This document shows, one piece after another, positions 24,309 through 33,049 of a DNA stretch of 64,000 bases. The notes under the pieces were generated by a model, which did no database searches, was not told where the DNA came from, and was given only the letters and a program-made list of their open reading frames with translations. The DNA comes from Xylophilus sp. GOD-11R. GTDB lineage: Bacteria > Pseudomonadota > Gammaproteobacteria > Burkholderiales > Burkholderiaceae_C. The number at the start of each line of letters is the position of its first letter. The stretch's first letter is position 1. The stretch is from the NCBI RefSeq assembly GCF_033546935.1, contig NZ_CP137854.1, positions 3,286,001 to 3,350,000 on the forward strand. The letters are read 5' to 3'. The translations under genes and the position numbers were made by a program.

Positions 24309-25172
24309 ATGTCGGCCGTCATCAACCCCCGCCCCACCGTCATCCGTTGCGACCTCGAATACGAAGTCGCCACGCCGTCCCACTTCATCTTCAATATCCA
24401 GTGCGCCTACAGCGCCGACCAGTACGTCGCCTTCGAGGCGCTGACGGTCGATCCGCTGATCACGCTGCAGACCAGCTGGGACCCGGTCACCGGCAACCGC
24501 ATCTTTCGATGCAACGCGAGCCCCGGCACGCTGCGCATCCGCTACGACGCGACGGTGCAGATCAGCCGCAACACCGACGGCGGCAACGACTACGAGTCCG
24601 AGGTGGCCGACGTGCCCGACCTGGTGCTGCCCTACCTCATGCCCAGCCGCTTCTGCCCCTCGGACACCATGAGCCAGGAGGCCCAGCGCCTGTTCGGCCA
24701 GGTGCCGCGCGGCCGCCACCGGGTCGACACCATCTGCCAGTGGATCCGCGACAACATCGCCTACCGCATCGGCACCAGCAACCCGACCACCACCGCGCTC
24801 GACGCCTACGAGCAGCAGGCCGGCGTCTGCCGCGACTTCGCCCACCTCACCATCACCTTCTGCCGCGCGCTCAACATCCCGGCACGGCTGGTCGGCGGTT
24901 ATTGCCATTTCGCGGAGCCGCCGCAGGACTTCCACGCGGTGGTCGAGGTGTGGCTGGGCGGGCGCTGGGTGATGTTCGATCCGACCCTGCTGGCGCTGCC
25001 CGAGAACATCGTGCGGGTGGCCACCGGCCTGGACGCCAAGAACACCGCGTTTTCCACCATGTACGGCACCATGCTGATGTCGCACATGCACATCCAGGTC
25101 AATCACGACGGCGAACCCGCGCTGGACAACCCGGATCCGATCCAGGCCACCGTGCGCCGCGCCGGCACCTAG
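24309..25172 (+). CDS. Transglutaminase-like cysteine protease-fold protein
   Basis: A 287-residue protein of the bacterial transglutaminase-like superfamily. An N-terminal beta-rich domain (residues 10-110) precedes the catalytic core with the full triad C174 (AGVCRDFAH), H209 (DFHAVVEVW) and D224 (MFDPT). No signal peptide or membrane segment, so it is probably cytoplasmic. ATG 24309 gives the family N-terminus (an arginine-rich upstream extension is unlikely), but it lacks a good ribosome site. It stands alone, divergent from the CMD operon and convergent with a LysR gene. Members of this family are thought to act as peptidases or amidases; substrate unknown. Confidence 0.85.
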   Translation: MSAVINPRPTVIRCDLEYEVATPSHFIFNIQCAYSADQYVAFEALTVDPLITLQTSWDPVTGNRIFRCNASPGTLRIRYDATVQISRNTDGGNDYESEVADVPDLVLPYLMPSRFCPSDTMSQEAQRLFGQVPRGRHRVDTICQWIRDNIAYRIGTSNPTTTALDAYEQQAGVCRDFAHLTITFCRALNIPARLVGGYCHFAEPPQDFHAVVEVWLGGRWVMFDPTLLALPENIVRVATGLDAKNTAFSTMYGTMLMSHMHIQVNHDGEPALDNPDPIQATVRRAGT

Positions 25173-25176
25173 GGCA

Positions 25177-26073
25177 TCAGCCCGCCGCCGCCCGCAGGTG
25201 CTCCACCAGCAGTTGCGCCGCACGCGGCAGCGCCTCCAGGCTGCGCACGCCAATCAAGAAATCGCGCTGCGCCGACGCATCCGTCAGCGCCACCAGCGCC
25301 AGGGGCGTGGTCAGCGCATTGCGCTCGGCCACCACCTGCGGCAACACCGCCACGCCCATGCCCGCGCTCACCATGAGGCAGAGCGCGTCGAAGCTCGTCA
25401 CCTGCATGCGCAGTCGCCATGAGCGTTGCGCGGCGCGGGTGAAGCCGGCCAGCTGGGTGTTGATGGCGCTGCCGGTGTGCAGGCCGACGAAGTCGTAGGC
25501 CAGGGTGTCGGCCAGCGCGATTTGACGATGCCGCGCCAGCGCGTGGCCGGGCGCGGTCACCAGCACCAGCCGGTCGCTGGCGTAGGCGAAGGTCTGCAGC
25601 GGCGGGCCGGGCTGCACCGGCAGGTAGATGCCGATGTCGGTCGCGTTCTCGGCCACGGCCTTGGGGATCTGCGAGCTGGTCTTCTCGTCGATCTGCAGCT
25701 GCACCTCCGGATGCGCTGCCAGAAAGCCCTGCAGGTGGCCGGGCAGGAACTGGGTCAGCGCCGACATGCTGGCGGTCAGTCGTACCAGGCCGCGCACACC
25801 GGAGGCGTAGTCCTGCATCTGCACCGACACCTGGTCGAGCTCGTGCAGCGCGCTGCGCGCCAATGCCAGCAGCGCTCGACCGGCGGCCGTGGGCTCCACG
25901 CCCTTGTTGGTGCGGGTGAGCACCGGCGTATGGAGCGCGCCCTCGATCTCGCTCAAACGCTTGCTCACGGCCGCCGCCGACAGGTGCTCGCGCTCGGCCG
26001 CCGCCGCGATGGTGCCGAGTTCGGCCACGCGCACGAACAGGCGCAGCGAGGTCGGGTCCAGGTGGGCGCTCAT
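25177..26073 (-). CDS. LysR-family transcriptional regulator
   Basis: A 298-residue regulator starting MSAHLDPTSLRLFVRVAE; the upstream in-frame extension is rich in Trp and Arg and unlikely to be translated. The HTH is GTIAAAAEREHLSAAAVSKRLSEIE, and the effector domain follows the usual two-lobed pattern (DIGIYLP, LVLVTAPGHALA, MVSAGMGVAVLPQVVA). It is divergent from the glutaredoxin-DinB and Bug genes at 26196-28019 and so probably controls them. Its 3' end lies four bases from the transglutaminase stop. Effector unknown. Confidence 0.9.
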   Translation of the reverse strand: MSAHLDPTSLRLFVRVAELGTIAAAAEREHLSAAAVSKRLSEIEGALHTPVLTRTNKGVEPTAAGRALLALARSALHELDQVSVQMQDYASGVRGLVRLTASMSALTQFLPGHLQGFLAAHPEVQLQIDEKTSSQIPKAVAENATDIGIYLPVQPGPPLQTFAYASDRLVLVTAPGHALARHRQIALADTLAYDFVGLHTGSAINTQLAGFTRAAQRSWRLRMQVTSFDALCLMVSAGMGVAVLPQVVAERNALTTPLALVALTDASAQRDFLIGVRSLEALPRAAQLLVEHLRAAAG

Positions 26074-26195
26074 GGCCTGCGGCCCTCGGTCGGGGTTATG
26101 GCGGCATGACCAAGCATTGCTATACCCGGCCGGGTGCAGTGGCCAGAATTTCCGCCACCCCATAGCCCCACCCATCGTCCAGCAGAGGAGACCCC

Positions 26196-26963
26196 ATGGA
26201 GATGTCCACCCCCGCCCGCATCAAGGTGTTCTGGCAGCCCGGCTGCTCGTCGTGCCTGCGCACCAAGGAATTCCTGACCCAGCAGGGCATCGACTTCGAA
26301 TCGATCGATGTCCACAACGATCCCGACGGCGCCGCGCAATTGCGGGCGCTGGGCGCGCGCAGCGTGCCGGTGGTGGCGCTGGGCGGCAAGTACACGCTCT
26401 GCCAGTCCTTCGGCGACGTGGTGAAGTTTCTCGACCTGAAGACCAAGCTGATGGACCCGCTGCCGCCGGACCAGCTCGTCGCCAAGCTCGAACTGGTGCT
26501 GACCGCCGCCGCCCGCTACACCCTGCAGTTCCCCGAAGCCGCCCTGCGCGAGACCTTCCGCGACCGCAACCGCACGCCCGCCGGCACCGCCTTCCACGTG
26601 TTCCGCGTGGCCGAGATGGGCCTGCAGGCCGCCCAGCAGATCGAATTGCAGTTCGAGGGCTTCAACGACGTGCCGCCCGACGACTGGAGCGCCCAGGACA
26701 TCGCCGACTGGGGCCTGCAGGTGCGCGACCGCCTGCTGGCCTGGTGGGCGCAGGAAACCGATCGCTCGGCCAGCTACACCGTGCCCACCTACTACGGCCG
26801 CCGCACCCTGCACGACGTGCTGGAGCGCACCGCCTGGCACGCGGCGCAGCACACCCGGCAGCTGATCCTGATGCTGGAGAGCCACGGCGTGCTGGCCGAC
26901 CGGCCGCTGAGCTCGGAAGACCTGGCGGGCCTGCCGGTGCCCGACAAGGTCTGGGACCGCTAG
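26196..26963 (+). CDS. Glutaredoxin-DinB fusion protein
   Basis: A 255-residue fusion. Residues 8-80 form a glutaredoxin-like domain with redox motif C17-S-S-C20 and the cis-Pro in RSVPVVALGG. After a short linker, residues about 95-245 match the DinB/YfiT four-helix fold with putative metal ligands in TAFHVFRVAEM and WHAAQHTRQ. DinB-superfamily enzymes use low-molecular-weight thiols for isomerisation or transfer, for example mycothiol-dependent maleylpyruvate isomerase. A fused glutaredoxin suggests glutathione chemistry. ATG 26196 has GAGGAGA nearby. It pairs with the Bug gene 54 bases downstream, and a LysR gene is divergent. Reaction unknown. Confidence 0.82.
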   Translation: MEMSTPARIKVFWQPGCSSCLRTKEFLTQQGIDFESIDVHNDPDGAAQLRALGARSVPVVALGGKYTLCQSFGDVVKFLDLKTKLMDPLPPDQLVAKLELVLTAAARYTLQFPEAALRETFRDRNRTPAGTAFHVFRVAEMGLQAAQQIELQFEGFNDVPPDDWSAQDIADWGLQVRDRLLAWWAQETDRSASYTVPTYYGRRTLHDVLERTAWHAAQHTRQLILMLESHGVLADRPLSSEDLAGLPVPDKVWDR

Positions 26964-27017
26964 ACCGGTCCCCGCCCGGAACCCGCCCCTCGCCAGAACA
27001 AGGAAAAGAGACAAACC

Positions 27018-28019
27018 ATGAACCCCGCCCTCGCCTCCCGTCGATCCGCCCTGGCCGCCATGGCCTGCGGCCTGCTGCCCTTCGCCGCGCCCACGGCCCA
27101 TGCCCAGGGCAACGGGCCGCAGGGCTATCCCAACAAGCCGGTGCGCATCGTGGTGCCCTTCGCGCCCGGTGGTGGTGGCGACGCGGTGGTACGCAACATC
27201 GTCGAGAAGCTCGGCGAGCGGCTGGGCCAGCAGGTCATCATCGACAACAAGCCCGGCGCTTCCGGCTACATCGGCGCGCAGCTCGTGACCTCGGCGATTC
27301 CCGACGGCTACACCCTGCTGATGGGCTTCGACGGCTCGCTGGTGGTGGCGCCCAACATGATCAAGGCGCCCTTCGACGCCTCGACCGACTTCGCGCCCGT
27401 CACCAAGCTCAACGACGCCTCGCTGATCATCGCGGTCAATCCCGCGCTCGGCGTGCGCAACCTCAAGGAGCTGATCGAAGTCTCCAAGACGCGGCCCGGC
27501 GGCGTGCAGTTCGGCTCCTCGGGCGCCGGCACCACCACCCACCTGGCCGGCGAGCTGCTCGCCATCCGCTCCGGCATGAAGGTCACCCACGTGCCCTACA
27601 AGGGTGGCGGCCAGGCGGTGACCGACGTGGTCAGCGGTCAGCTGCCGATGATCATCACCGTCATTCCGACCATCGCCGGCTTCATCCAGGACCAGCGCCT
27701 GGTGCCGATCGCGGTCACCGGCCCGCGTCGCTCCAGCTCGCTGCCGGACGTGCCGACGGTGAGCGAATCCGGCGTGCGCGACTTCGACGTCACCTCCTGG
27801 TACGGCATCCTGGCGCCGGCCAAGACGCCGGCGGCCATCACCCACTACCTGCAGAAGGAGATCGCCGCGGTGCTGGCCCTGCCCGAAGTGCGGGAGCGTT
27901 ATGCCAAGGGCGGGTTCGAGCCGGTAGGCAACACGCCCGAGCAGTTCGCGGTGCAGATCAAGGACGATCTCGCCCGCTGGGGCAAGGTGGTCAAGGACGC
28001 CAGCATCCGCGTCGACTGA
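27018..28019 (+). CDS. Bug-family periplasmic solute receptor
   Basis: A 333-residue TctC-type receptor. The signal peptide has SRRSALAAMACGLL and cleavage near AHAQG. Landmarks are VRIVVPFAPGGGGDAVVR, IDNKPGASGYIG and IPDGYTLLMGFDG. The same GFDG form occurs in the receptor at 29938, so these two are probably closer relatives of one another than of the others. The gene lies downstream of the glutaredoxin-DinB fusion on the same strand and converges with the acyl-CoA dehydrogenase gene. The context suggests one LysR-controlled unit. Ligand unknown. Confidence 0.9.
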   Translation: MNPALASRRSALAAMACGLLPFAAPTAHAQGNGPQGYPNKPVRIVVPFAPGGGGDAVVRNIVEKLGERLGQQVIIDNKPGASGYIGAQLVTSAIPDGYTLLMGFDGSLVVAPNMIKAPFDASTDFAPVTKLNDASLIIAVNPALGVRNLKELIEVSKTRPGGVQFGSSGAGTTTHLAGELLAIRSGMKVTHVPYKGGGQAVTDVVSGQLPMIITVIPTIAGFIQDQRLVPIAVTGPRRSSSLPDVPTVSESGVRDFDVTSWYGILAPAKTPAAITHYLQKEIAAVLALPEVRERYAKGGFEPVGNTPEQFAVQIKDDLARWGKVVKDASIRVD

Positions 28020-28045
28020 GCGCAGCGCGGGCATCGACGCGGCCT

Positions 28046-29860
28046 TCAGAACGCCTCGGTCGCCAGGGCCCCGACCGCGTCGGCCCCTTCCACGATCGCT
28101 TCGCGCAACCCGGCGGTGCGCGGCAGCAGATGCGCTGCGTAGAAAACTGCCGTGGCCACCTTGGCCTGCAGGAAGGCGTTGTCGCCTTGCCCCGCCGCGA
28201 TCGACGCTTCGGCCGCCAGCAGGGCGCGCGCCATCTGCCATCCGCAGACCAGGTTGCCGGCCAGCATCAGGTAGGGCACCGAGCCGCCATAGGCCGCCGC
28301 GATGTCCTCGCGCGACTTCTCCAGCATGAAGTCGACCACCTCCTCGAACGCCCAACGCGCCGCCGACAGCCGGCCGAGCACCGCCAGCGCCGCGCCCGAG
28401 CCGCTGGCCTTGAGCGCGGCCTCGGTTTCCGCGATGCCGGCGGCCACCGCCCGCGCCGCCGCCCCGCCGTCACGCACCGTCTTGCGGCCGACCAGGTCGT
28501 TGGCCTGGATCGCGGTGGTGCCCTCGTAGATGGTCAGGATGCGCGCGTCGCGGTAATGCTGCGCGATGCCGGTTTCCTCGATGAAGCCCATGCCGCCGAA
28601 CACCTGCAGCGACAGCGACGTCGCCTCCAGGCTCATCTCGGTGGAAAAGCCCTTGACCAGCGGCACCAGATATTGGTGCAGCGCCCGTTGGCGTGTCCGC
28701 TCGGCCGCATCGGGATGCGCAATCGCCCGGTCGTGCGCGGCGGCGGCCACGCAGGCCATGGCGCGCGCGCCCTCCACCAGCGCCCGCACCGTCATCAGCA
28801 GCCGGCGCACGTCGGGGTGCTCGACGATCGCGACCGGCTGCGCGGCCGAGCCGTCCACCGGCCGCCCCTGCACCCGCTCGCGGGCATAGGCCACCGCCTT
28901 CTGGTAGGCGCGCCCGGCCACCGCCACGCCCTGGATGCCGACGGCGTAGCGGGCCGAATTCATCATGATGAACATGGTTTCCAGCCCACGGTTGGGCTCT
29001 CCCACCAGCCAGCCCCGGGCGCCCGCGCCGTCCATGCCCGGGCCGTCGTTGCCGCCGAACTGCAGTACCGCCGTGGGCGAGGCGCGAATGCCCAGCTTGT
29101 GCTCGATCGACTGGCAGCGAACGTCGTTGCGCACGCCCGGCCGACCGTCCGCGTCGGGGATGAACTTGGGCACCAGGAATAGGCTGATGCCCTTCACGCC
29201 CTCCGGCGCGCCGGCGATACGCGCCAGCACCAGGTGCACCACGTTGCCGGCCATGTCGTGCTCGCCCCAGGTGATGAAGATCTTGGTGCCGAACAGCCGC
29301 CAGCTGCCGTCGCCGGCATCGTCGGCGCGGGTGCGCACCTGCGACAGATCGCTGCCGGCCTGCGGTTCGGTGAGGTTCATGGTGCCGGTCCACTCGCCGC
29401 TGACCAGTCGCGGCAGATAGGTGGACTTCAGTTCCTCGCTGCCGGCGATCAGCAGGGCGTCGATGGCGCCGTCGGTGAGCATGGGGCAGAGCGCGAAGCT
29501 CAGGTCGGCCGCATGCAGCATCTCGGCGCAGGCGGCGGCGATGGTGCACGGCAGGCCCTGGCCGCCGAAACCCGGCGGATGCGCCAGGCCCTGCCAGCCG
29601 CCGTCCACGAACTGGCGATAGGCGGCCGCGAAGCCGGGCGAGGCGGTCACTTCGCCGGCGGCATGGCGTGGCGGATCACGGTCGCCGCTGGCGTTGAGCG
29701 GCGCCACCACGTCTTCGGCGAAGCGGGCGCATTGCGTGAGCACCGCGTCGGCCGTGTCGAGGCCGGCGTCCTCGAAGCCGGGCAGCGCGGCGATGGCGTC
29801 GAGATCGGCGAGATGGGCGATGTCGAACAGCAGGTCCTGGACCGGGGCGGTGTAGCTCAT
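28046..29860 (-). CDS. Acyl-CoA dehydrogenase, long (DmdC-like) type
   Basis: A 604-residue flavoprotein, much longer than the roughly 380 residues of classical acyl-CoA dehydrogenases and typical of the group that includes 3-methylmercaptopropionyl-CoA dehydrogenase (DmdC) and AidB-like enzymes. The flavin/substrate regions are visible as MNLTEPQAGSDL, WGEHDMAGN and QVFGGMGFIEETGIAQ, with the catalytic Glu likely in TIYEGTTAIQ. ATG 29860 is preferred to 29884. A strong terminator separates it from the upstream Bug gene, so it may be transcribed partly on its own. Likely role: dehydrogenation of the acyl-CoA made by the CoA-transferase of this cluster. Confidence 0.88.
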   Translation of the reverse strand: MSYTAPVQDLLFDIAHLADLDAIAALPGFEDAGLDTADAVLTQCARFAEDVVAPLNASGDRDPPRHAAGEVTASPGFAAAYRQFVDGGWQGLAHPPGFGGQGLPCTIAAACAEMLHAADLSFALCPMLTDGAIDALLIAGSEELKSTYLPRLVSGEWTGTMNLTEPQAGSDLSQVRTRADDAGDGSWRLFGTKIFITWGEHDMAGNVVHLVLARIAGAPEGVKGISLFLVPKFIPDADGRPGVRNDVRCQSIEHKLGIRASPTAVLQFGGNDGPGMDGAGARGWLVGEPNRGLETMFIMMNSARYAVGIQGVAVAGRAYQKAVAYARERVQGRPVDGSAAQPVAIVEHPDVRRLLMTVRALVEGARAMACVAAAAHDRAIAHPDAAERTRQRALHQYLVPLVKGFSTEMSLEATSLSLQVFGGMGFIEETGIAQHYRDARILTIYEGTTAIQANDLVGRKTVRDGGAAARAVAAGIAETEAALKASGSGAALAVLGRLSAARWAFEEVVDFMLEKSREDIAAAYGGSVPYLMLAGNLVCGWQMARALLAAEASIAAGQGDNAFLQAKVATAVFYAAHLLPRTAGLREAIVEGADAVGALATEAF

Positions 29861-29887
29861 GGCGGCTGGAGATCGATACGGCAAGTG

Positions 29888-29910
29888 AAAAAAGGCCGCG
29901 ACTGCGGCCT
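29888..29910 (-). terminator. Rho-independent terminator between a Bug gene and the acyl-CoA dehydrogenase gene
   Basis: On the minus strand, AGGCCGC pairs with GCGGCCT across a four-base loop, followed by six T (plus-strand A at 29888-29893). It lies after the Bug stop and before the dehydrogenase start, so it should end or attenuate most transcripts of the CoA-transferase operon. Confidence 0.8.
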
Positions 29911-29937
29911 GGTGGTCAGACTCCGGAACGGCCTCGT

Positions 29938-30942
29938 TCAGTCGACACGGATCTTGGAGTCCTTGACGATGGTCGAGTACTTGTCCAGATCCTCGCGCAC
30001 CTGGCGGCCGAACGCATCCGGGCTGTTACCCGAAGCCTCGATGCCCAGCGCTGCGAGCCGCTCGCGGATCGCGGTCTCATTGACCACCTCCTTGAGCTCG
30101 CGCTGCAACCGGTCGACCACCGGCCGCGGCGTCTTGACCGGCGCGAAGATGCCGATCCACGAGTTGATCTCGAAGCCCGGCACCGATTCGGCCACCGTCG
30201 GCACGTCGGGCAACGACGGCAGGCGCTTGGCGCTCGACACCGCGATCGCCCGCGCCTGCCCCTTCTGCACGAAGGGATAGGCGCCGGCCACTGCCGTGTA
30301 GAGCATCGGCAAGGTGCCGCCGACCAGGTCGGCCAGCGCCTGGCCGCCGCCCTTGTAGGGCACGTGCACGAAGTTCGCGCCGGTGCGCTGCTTGAGCAGC
30401 TCGCCGCCCAGATGCGGCGTGCTGCCGGTGCCGGCACTGCCGTACGACACGCCGCCGGCGGTCGCCTTGGAATAGGCGACGAGCTCCGGCAGCGTCTTCA
30501 CCGGCACCGACGGATGGGTGACGATGATCAGCACCGCGTCGCCGATCTTGCTGACCGGCGCGAAGTCGCGCACCGTATCGAAGGGCACGCTGGCATAGAC
30601 ATGGGGGTTGATCACCATGGTGCCGTCGAAGCCCAGCAGCAGGGTGTAGCCGTCGGGCGGGGCGGCGGCGACCATCTGGGTGCCGATGTTGCCGGAGGCG
30701 CCCGGCCGGTTGTCCACCACGACCTGCTGGCCCAGGCGCTGGCCGAGCCGCTCGGCCACCACGCGTGCGCCGGTGTCGGCCACCCCGCCGGGCGAGAAGG
30801 GCACGACCAGGCGGATCGGCTTGTTCGGAAATTCCTGCGCCCGGACGACGCCTGGCAGGCCCGCCACGCTGGCCAGGCTCAGCGCGGCGGCCGCCAGCAG
30901 GCCACGGCGGGCGGTGGGGAATCGGTTGGCTTTGCGGTTCAC
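29938..30942 (-). CDS. Bug-family periplasmic solute receptor
   Basis: A 334-residue TctC-type receptor. GTG 30942 follows GAGGAGA at seven bases and is preferred to a longer Arg-rich start. The signal reads RKANRFPTARRGLLAAAAL with cleavage near VVRAQE. Landmarks are IRLVVPFSPGGVADTGAR, VDNRPGASGNIG and PPDGYTLLLGFDG. It follows another Bug gene, HMG-CoA-lyase and CoA-transferase genes on one strand, under the sigma-54 promoter at 34286. Two receptors in one CoA-linked operon hint at two related free acids or alternative affinities. Ligand unknown. Confidence 0.9.
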   Translation of the reverse strand: MNRKANRFPTARRGLLAAAALSLASVAGLPGVVRAQEFPNKPIRLVVPFSPGGVADTGARVVAERLGQRLGQQVVVDNRPGASGNIGTQMVAAAPPDGYTLLLGFDGTMVINPHVYASVPFDTVRDFAPVSKIGDAVLIIVTHPSVPVKTLPELVAYSKATAGGVSYGSAGTGSTPHLGGELLKQRTGANFVHVPYKGGGQALADLVGGTLPMLYTAVAGAYPFVQKGQARAIAVSSAKRLPSLPDVPTVAESVPGFEINSWIGIFAPVKTPRPVVDRLQRELKEVVNETAIRERLAALGIEASGNSPDAFGRQVREDLDKYSTIVKDSKIRVD

Positions 30943-30995
30943 GGCTTGTCTCCTCGTTATCGGTTTGGGGGAATGCGGATGACCGTGCCGTCCGG

Positions 30996-31997
30996 CTATT
31001 CGGCGACGATGCCGCCGCGCTGCGCCACCTGCGACCACTTGCCCACCTCCTTCTGCAGGAAGCCCCGGAACTCGTCGGGCGAATTCACCACCACGCGCGC
31101 GCCCTGGGTGCGCATCTGCTCGGCCACCGCCGGCTCGCTGGTCACCTTGCGCACGTCGCGCACGATCTGCGTGACGATATCGTCAGGCATGCCGGCCGGG
31201 CCGAACAGGCCGTACCAGCTCTCGGAATCCACGCCCTTCACCCCGATCTCGTCGAAGGTCTGCGCGTCCGGAAAGATCGGCATGCGCTTGGCCGCCGCCA
31301 CGCCCACCACCCGCAGCGCGCCGGACTGCACATGCGGCAGCGCGGTCAGCACGCTGGTCGCGCCCATCGGCAGGTGGCCGCCGATGATGTCGACCATGAT
31401 CGGCGCGCCGCCCTTGTAGGGCACACCGGTCAGCTTGAGGTTGGCCGCCTGGCGGATCATCTCCACCGTCAGCCGCGTCTGGCCTTCGGAATAGCCGGCC
31501 GCGAGGTCGGCCTTGCGGCCGGCCTGGATCACGTCGCCGAGCGTCTTGTAAGGCCCCGCCGCCTGCACCACCAGCACCGTGGGCGAGGCGGCGATCTCGG
31601 TGATGGCGGTGAAGTCCTTCACCGTGTCGTAGGGCATGTTCTTCATCAGCACCGGGTTGATCGCATGCGAGCCGACCACCAGCAGCAGGGTGTGGCCGTC
31701 GGGCCTGGCCTTGGCCACGTGCGATGACCCGATGACGCCGTTGGCGCCGGTGCGGTTGTCGACCACCACCGACTGGCCCCACAGCTCCGAGAGCCGTTGC
31801 GCGACCAGCCGGCCGACGATGTCGGTGCCGCCGCCTGCTGAGTACGGCACGATCAGGGTGACCGGCTTGCTGGGGAACTTGTCGCCCTGCGCCCAGGCGG
31901 GAGTGCCCAGCGCGGCCAGGCCGGTGAAGGCGGCCAGGGTGGCGACGGCGTCGCGCCGGGTGGGCCGCGCGCGGCCGGTTGTCGTGGCTGTAGTCAT
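30996..31997 (-). CDS. Bug-family periplasmic solute receptor
   Basis: A 333-residue TctC-type receptor. The leader contains PTRRDAVATLAAFTGLAAL, with twin Arg before the core, and cleavage near AWAQGD; a Tat route is possible. Landmarks are VTLIVPYSAGGGTDIVGR, VDNRTGANGVIG and RPDGHTLLLVVGS (Tyr of PDGYT replaced by His). It lies between the HMG-CoA-lyase gene and a second Bug gene. The family binds the carboxylate through main-chain atoms and water, so the ligand cannot be predicted from these loops alone. Confidence 0.9.
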   Translation of the reverse strand: MTTATTTGRARPTRRDAVATLAAFTGLAALGTPAWAQGDKFPSKPVTLIVPYSAGGGTDIVGRLVAQRLSELWGQSVVVDNRTGANGVIGSSHVAKARPDGHTLLLVVGSHAINPVLMKNMPYDTVKDFTAITEIAASPTVLVVQAAGPYKTLGDVIQAGRKADLAAGYSEGQTRLTVEMIRQAANLKLTGVPYKGGAPIMVDIIGGHLPMGATSVLTALPHVQSGALRVVGVAAAKRMPIFPDAQTFDEIGVKGVDSESWYGLFGPAGMPDDIVTQIVRDVRKVTSEPAVAEQMRTQGARVVVNSPDEFRGFLQKEVGKWSQVAQRGGIVAE

Positions 31998-32087
31998 CTG
32001 TTTGTCTCCGTCTTCGTTATCGAAATCTTTTGCGGAGGGCCGGGCCGCCTCTTGGCGGGCGGGCGACGGCGCTCCGTTGGGTAGGGC

Positions 32088-33023
32088 TCAGGCGGTTGCC
32101 AGCGCGGCCTGCTCCTGTTCCCGCTTGGCGCGCTGCATGCGCAGCCAGGCGCTGGAGCGACCGCCGAGCGAGCGCTGCAGCAGGGTCTCGGCATAAGCGA
32201 CCGCGTCGAGCAGGCTGTCCAGCGAGATGCCGGTCGACAAGCCGCTGCGTTCGGCCATCAGCACCAGGTCTTCGGTGGCCAGGTTGCCCGCCGCACCCGG
32301 CGCGAACGGGCAGCCGCCGATGCCGCCCACGCTGGCGTCGAAGCGCCGCACACCGGCCTCCAGCGCGGCCCAGGCGTTGGCCACGCCCATGCCGCGCGTG
32401 TCGTGGAAATGCACCGCCAGCTGGTCCAGCGGCACCCGTTCGCGCAGGGCACCGAGCCGGTCGCGCACCTGGCCGGGAGATGCCGAGCCGATGGTGTCGG
32501 CGATGACGATCTCGCCCGCGCCGGCGGCCAGCATGCGTTCGGTCAGCCGCGTCACTTCCGACACCGGCGTCTCGCCCTCGAACGGGCAGTCGAAAGCCAC
32601 CGCCACGTAGGCGCGGGTGCGCAGGCCCAGGCGGTGCGCCTCGTGCAGGGTCTGCTCGCTGACCTCGGTGGCCTGCTCCAGGCCCATGTTGATGTTCTTG
32701 CGATTCATCGTCTCGGTGGCCGAGAGCACTACCGCGATTTCCTCGGCACCGGCCGCGAAGGCCCGCTCCAGGCCCTTGAGATTGGGCACCAGCACCGAGG
32801 TGCGCAGCTGCGGCAGCACGGCGCGCACCCGGGGCACCAGCTCGGCCGCGTCAGCCATCTGCGGCACCGCCTTGGGCGAGACGAAGCTGGTGGCTTCGAC
32901 GCTGCGCACGCCGGCGGCGGCCAGCAGCTCGATCAGGTGCAGCTTGGCGTCGGTGGAAACGGCGATCTTCTGGTTCTGCAGGCCGTCGCGCGGCGCGACG
33001 TCGGTGATGTGAACGGTATCCAT
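32088..33023 (-). CDS. Hydroxymethylglutaryl-CoA lyase family protein
   Basis: A 311-residue TIM-barrel lyase. The family N-terminus is ITDVAPRDGLQNQK, with metal-site Asp and catalytic Arg. Further elements are EATSFVSPK, metal ligands H205 and H207 (HFHDTRG), and the catalytic Cys C238 in GGIGGCPFAPGAAGN. True HMG-CoA lyase cleaves HMG-CoA to acetoacetate and acetyl-CoA. Related enzymes cleave citramalyl- or other hydroxyacyl-CoAs. ATG 33023 has GGAGA upstream. It follows the CoA-transferase gene by 26 bases in the same operon, so the acid is probably activated by the transferase and then cleaved here. Confidence 0.9.
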   Translation of the reverse strand: MDTVHITDVAPRDGLQNQKIAVSTDAKLHLIELLAAAGVRSVEATSFVSPKAVPQMADAAELVPRVRAVLPQLRTSVLVPNLKGLERAFAAGAEEIAVVLSATETMNRKNINMGLEQATEVSEQTLHEAHRLGLRTRAYVAVAFDCPFEGETPVSEVTRLTERMLAAGAGEIVIADTIGSASPGQVRDRLGALRERVPLDQLAVHFHDTRGMGVANAWAALEAGVRRFDASVGGIGGCPFAPGAAGNLATEDLVLMAERSGLSTGISLDSLLDAVAYAETLLQRSLGGRSSAWLRMQRAKREQEQAALATA

Positions 33024-33049
33024 CGTGCGGTTCTCCTGGTCGGGGCGGT

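Noticed and set aside
25889-29182. A 1097-codon plus-strand frame across the LysR, fusion and acyl-CoA dehydrogenase genes
   Set aside because: It overlaps three real genes in other frames or strands and has low-complexity Arg/His/Gly composition.
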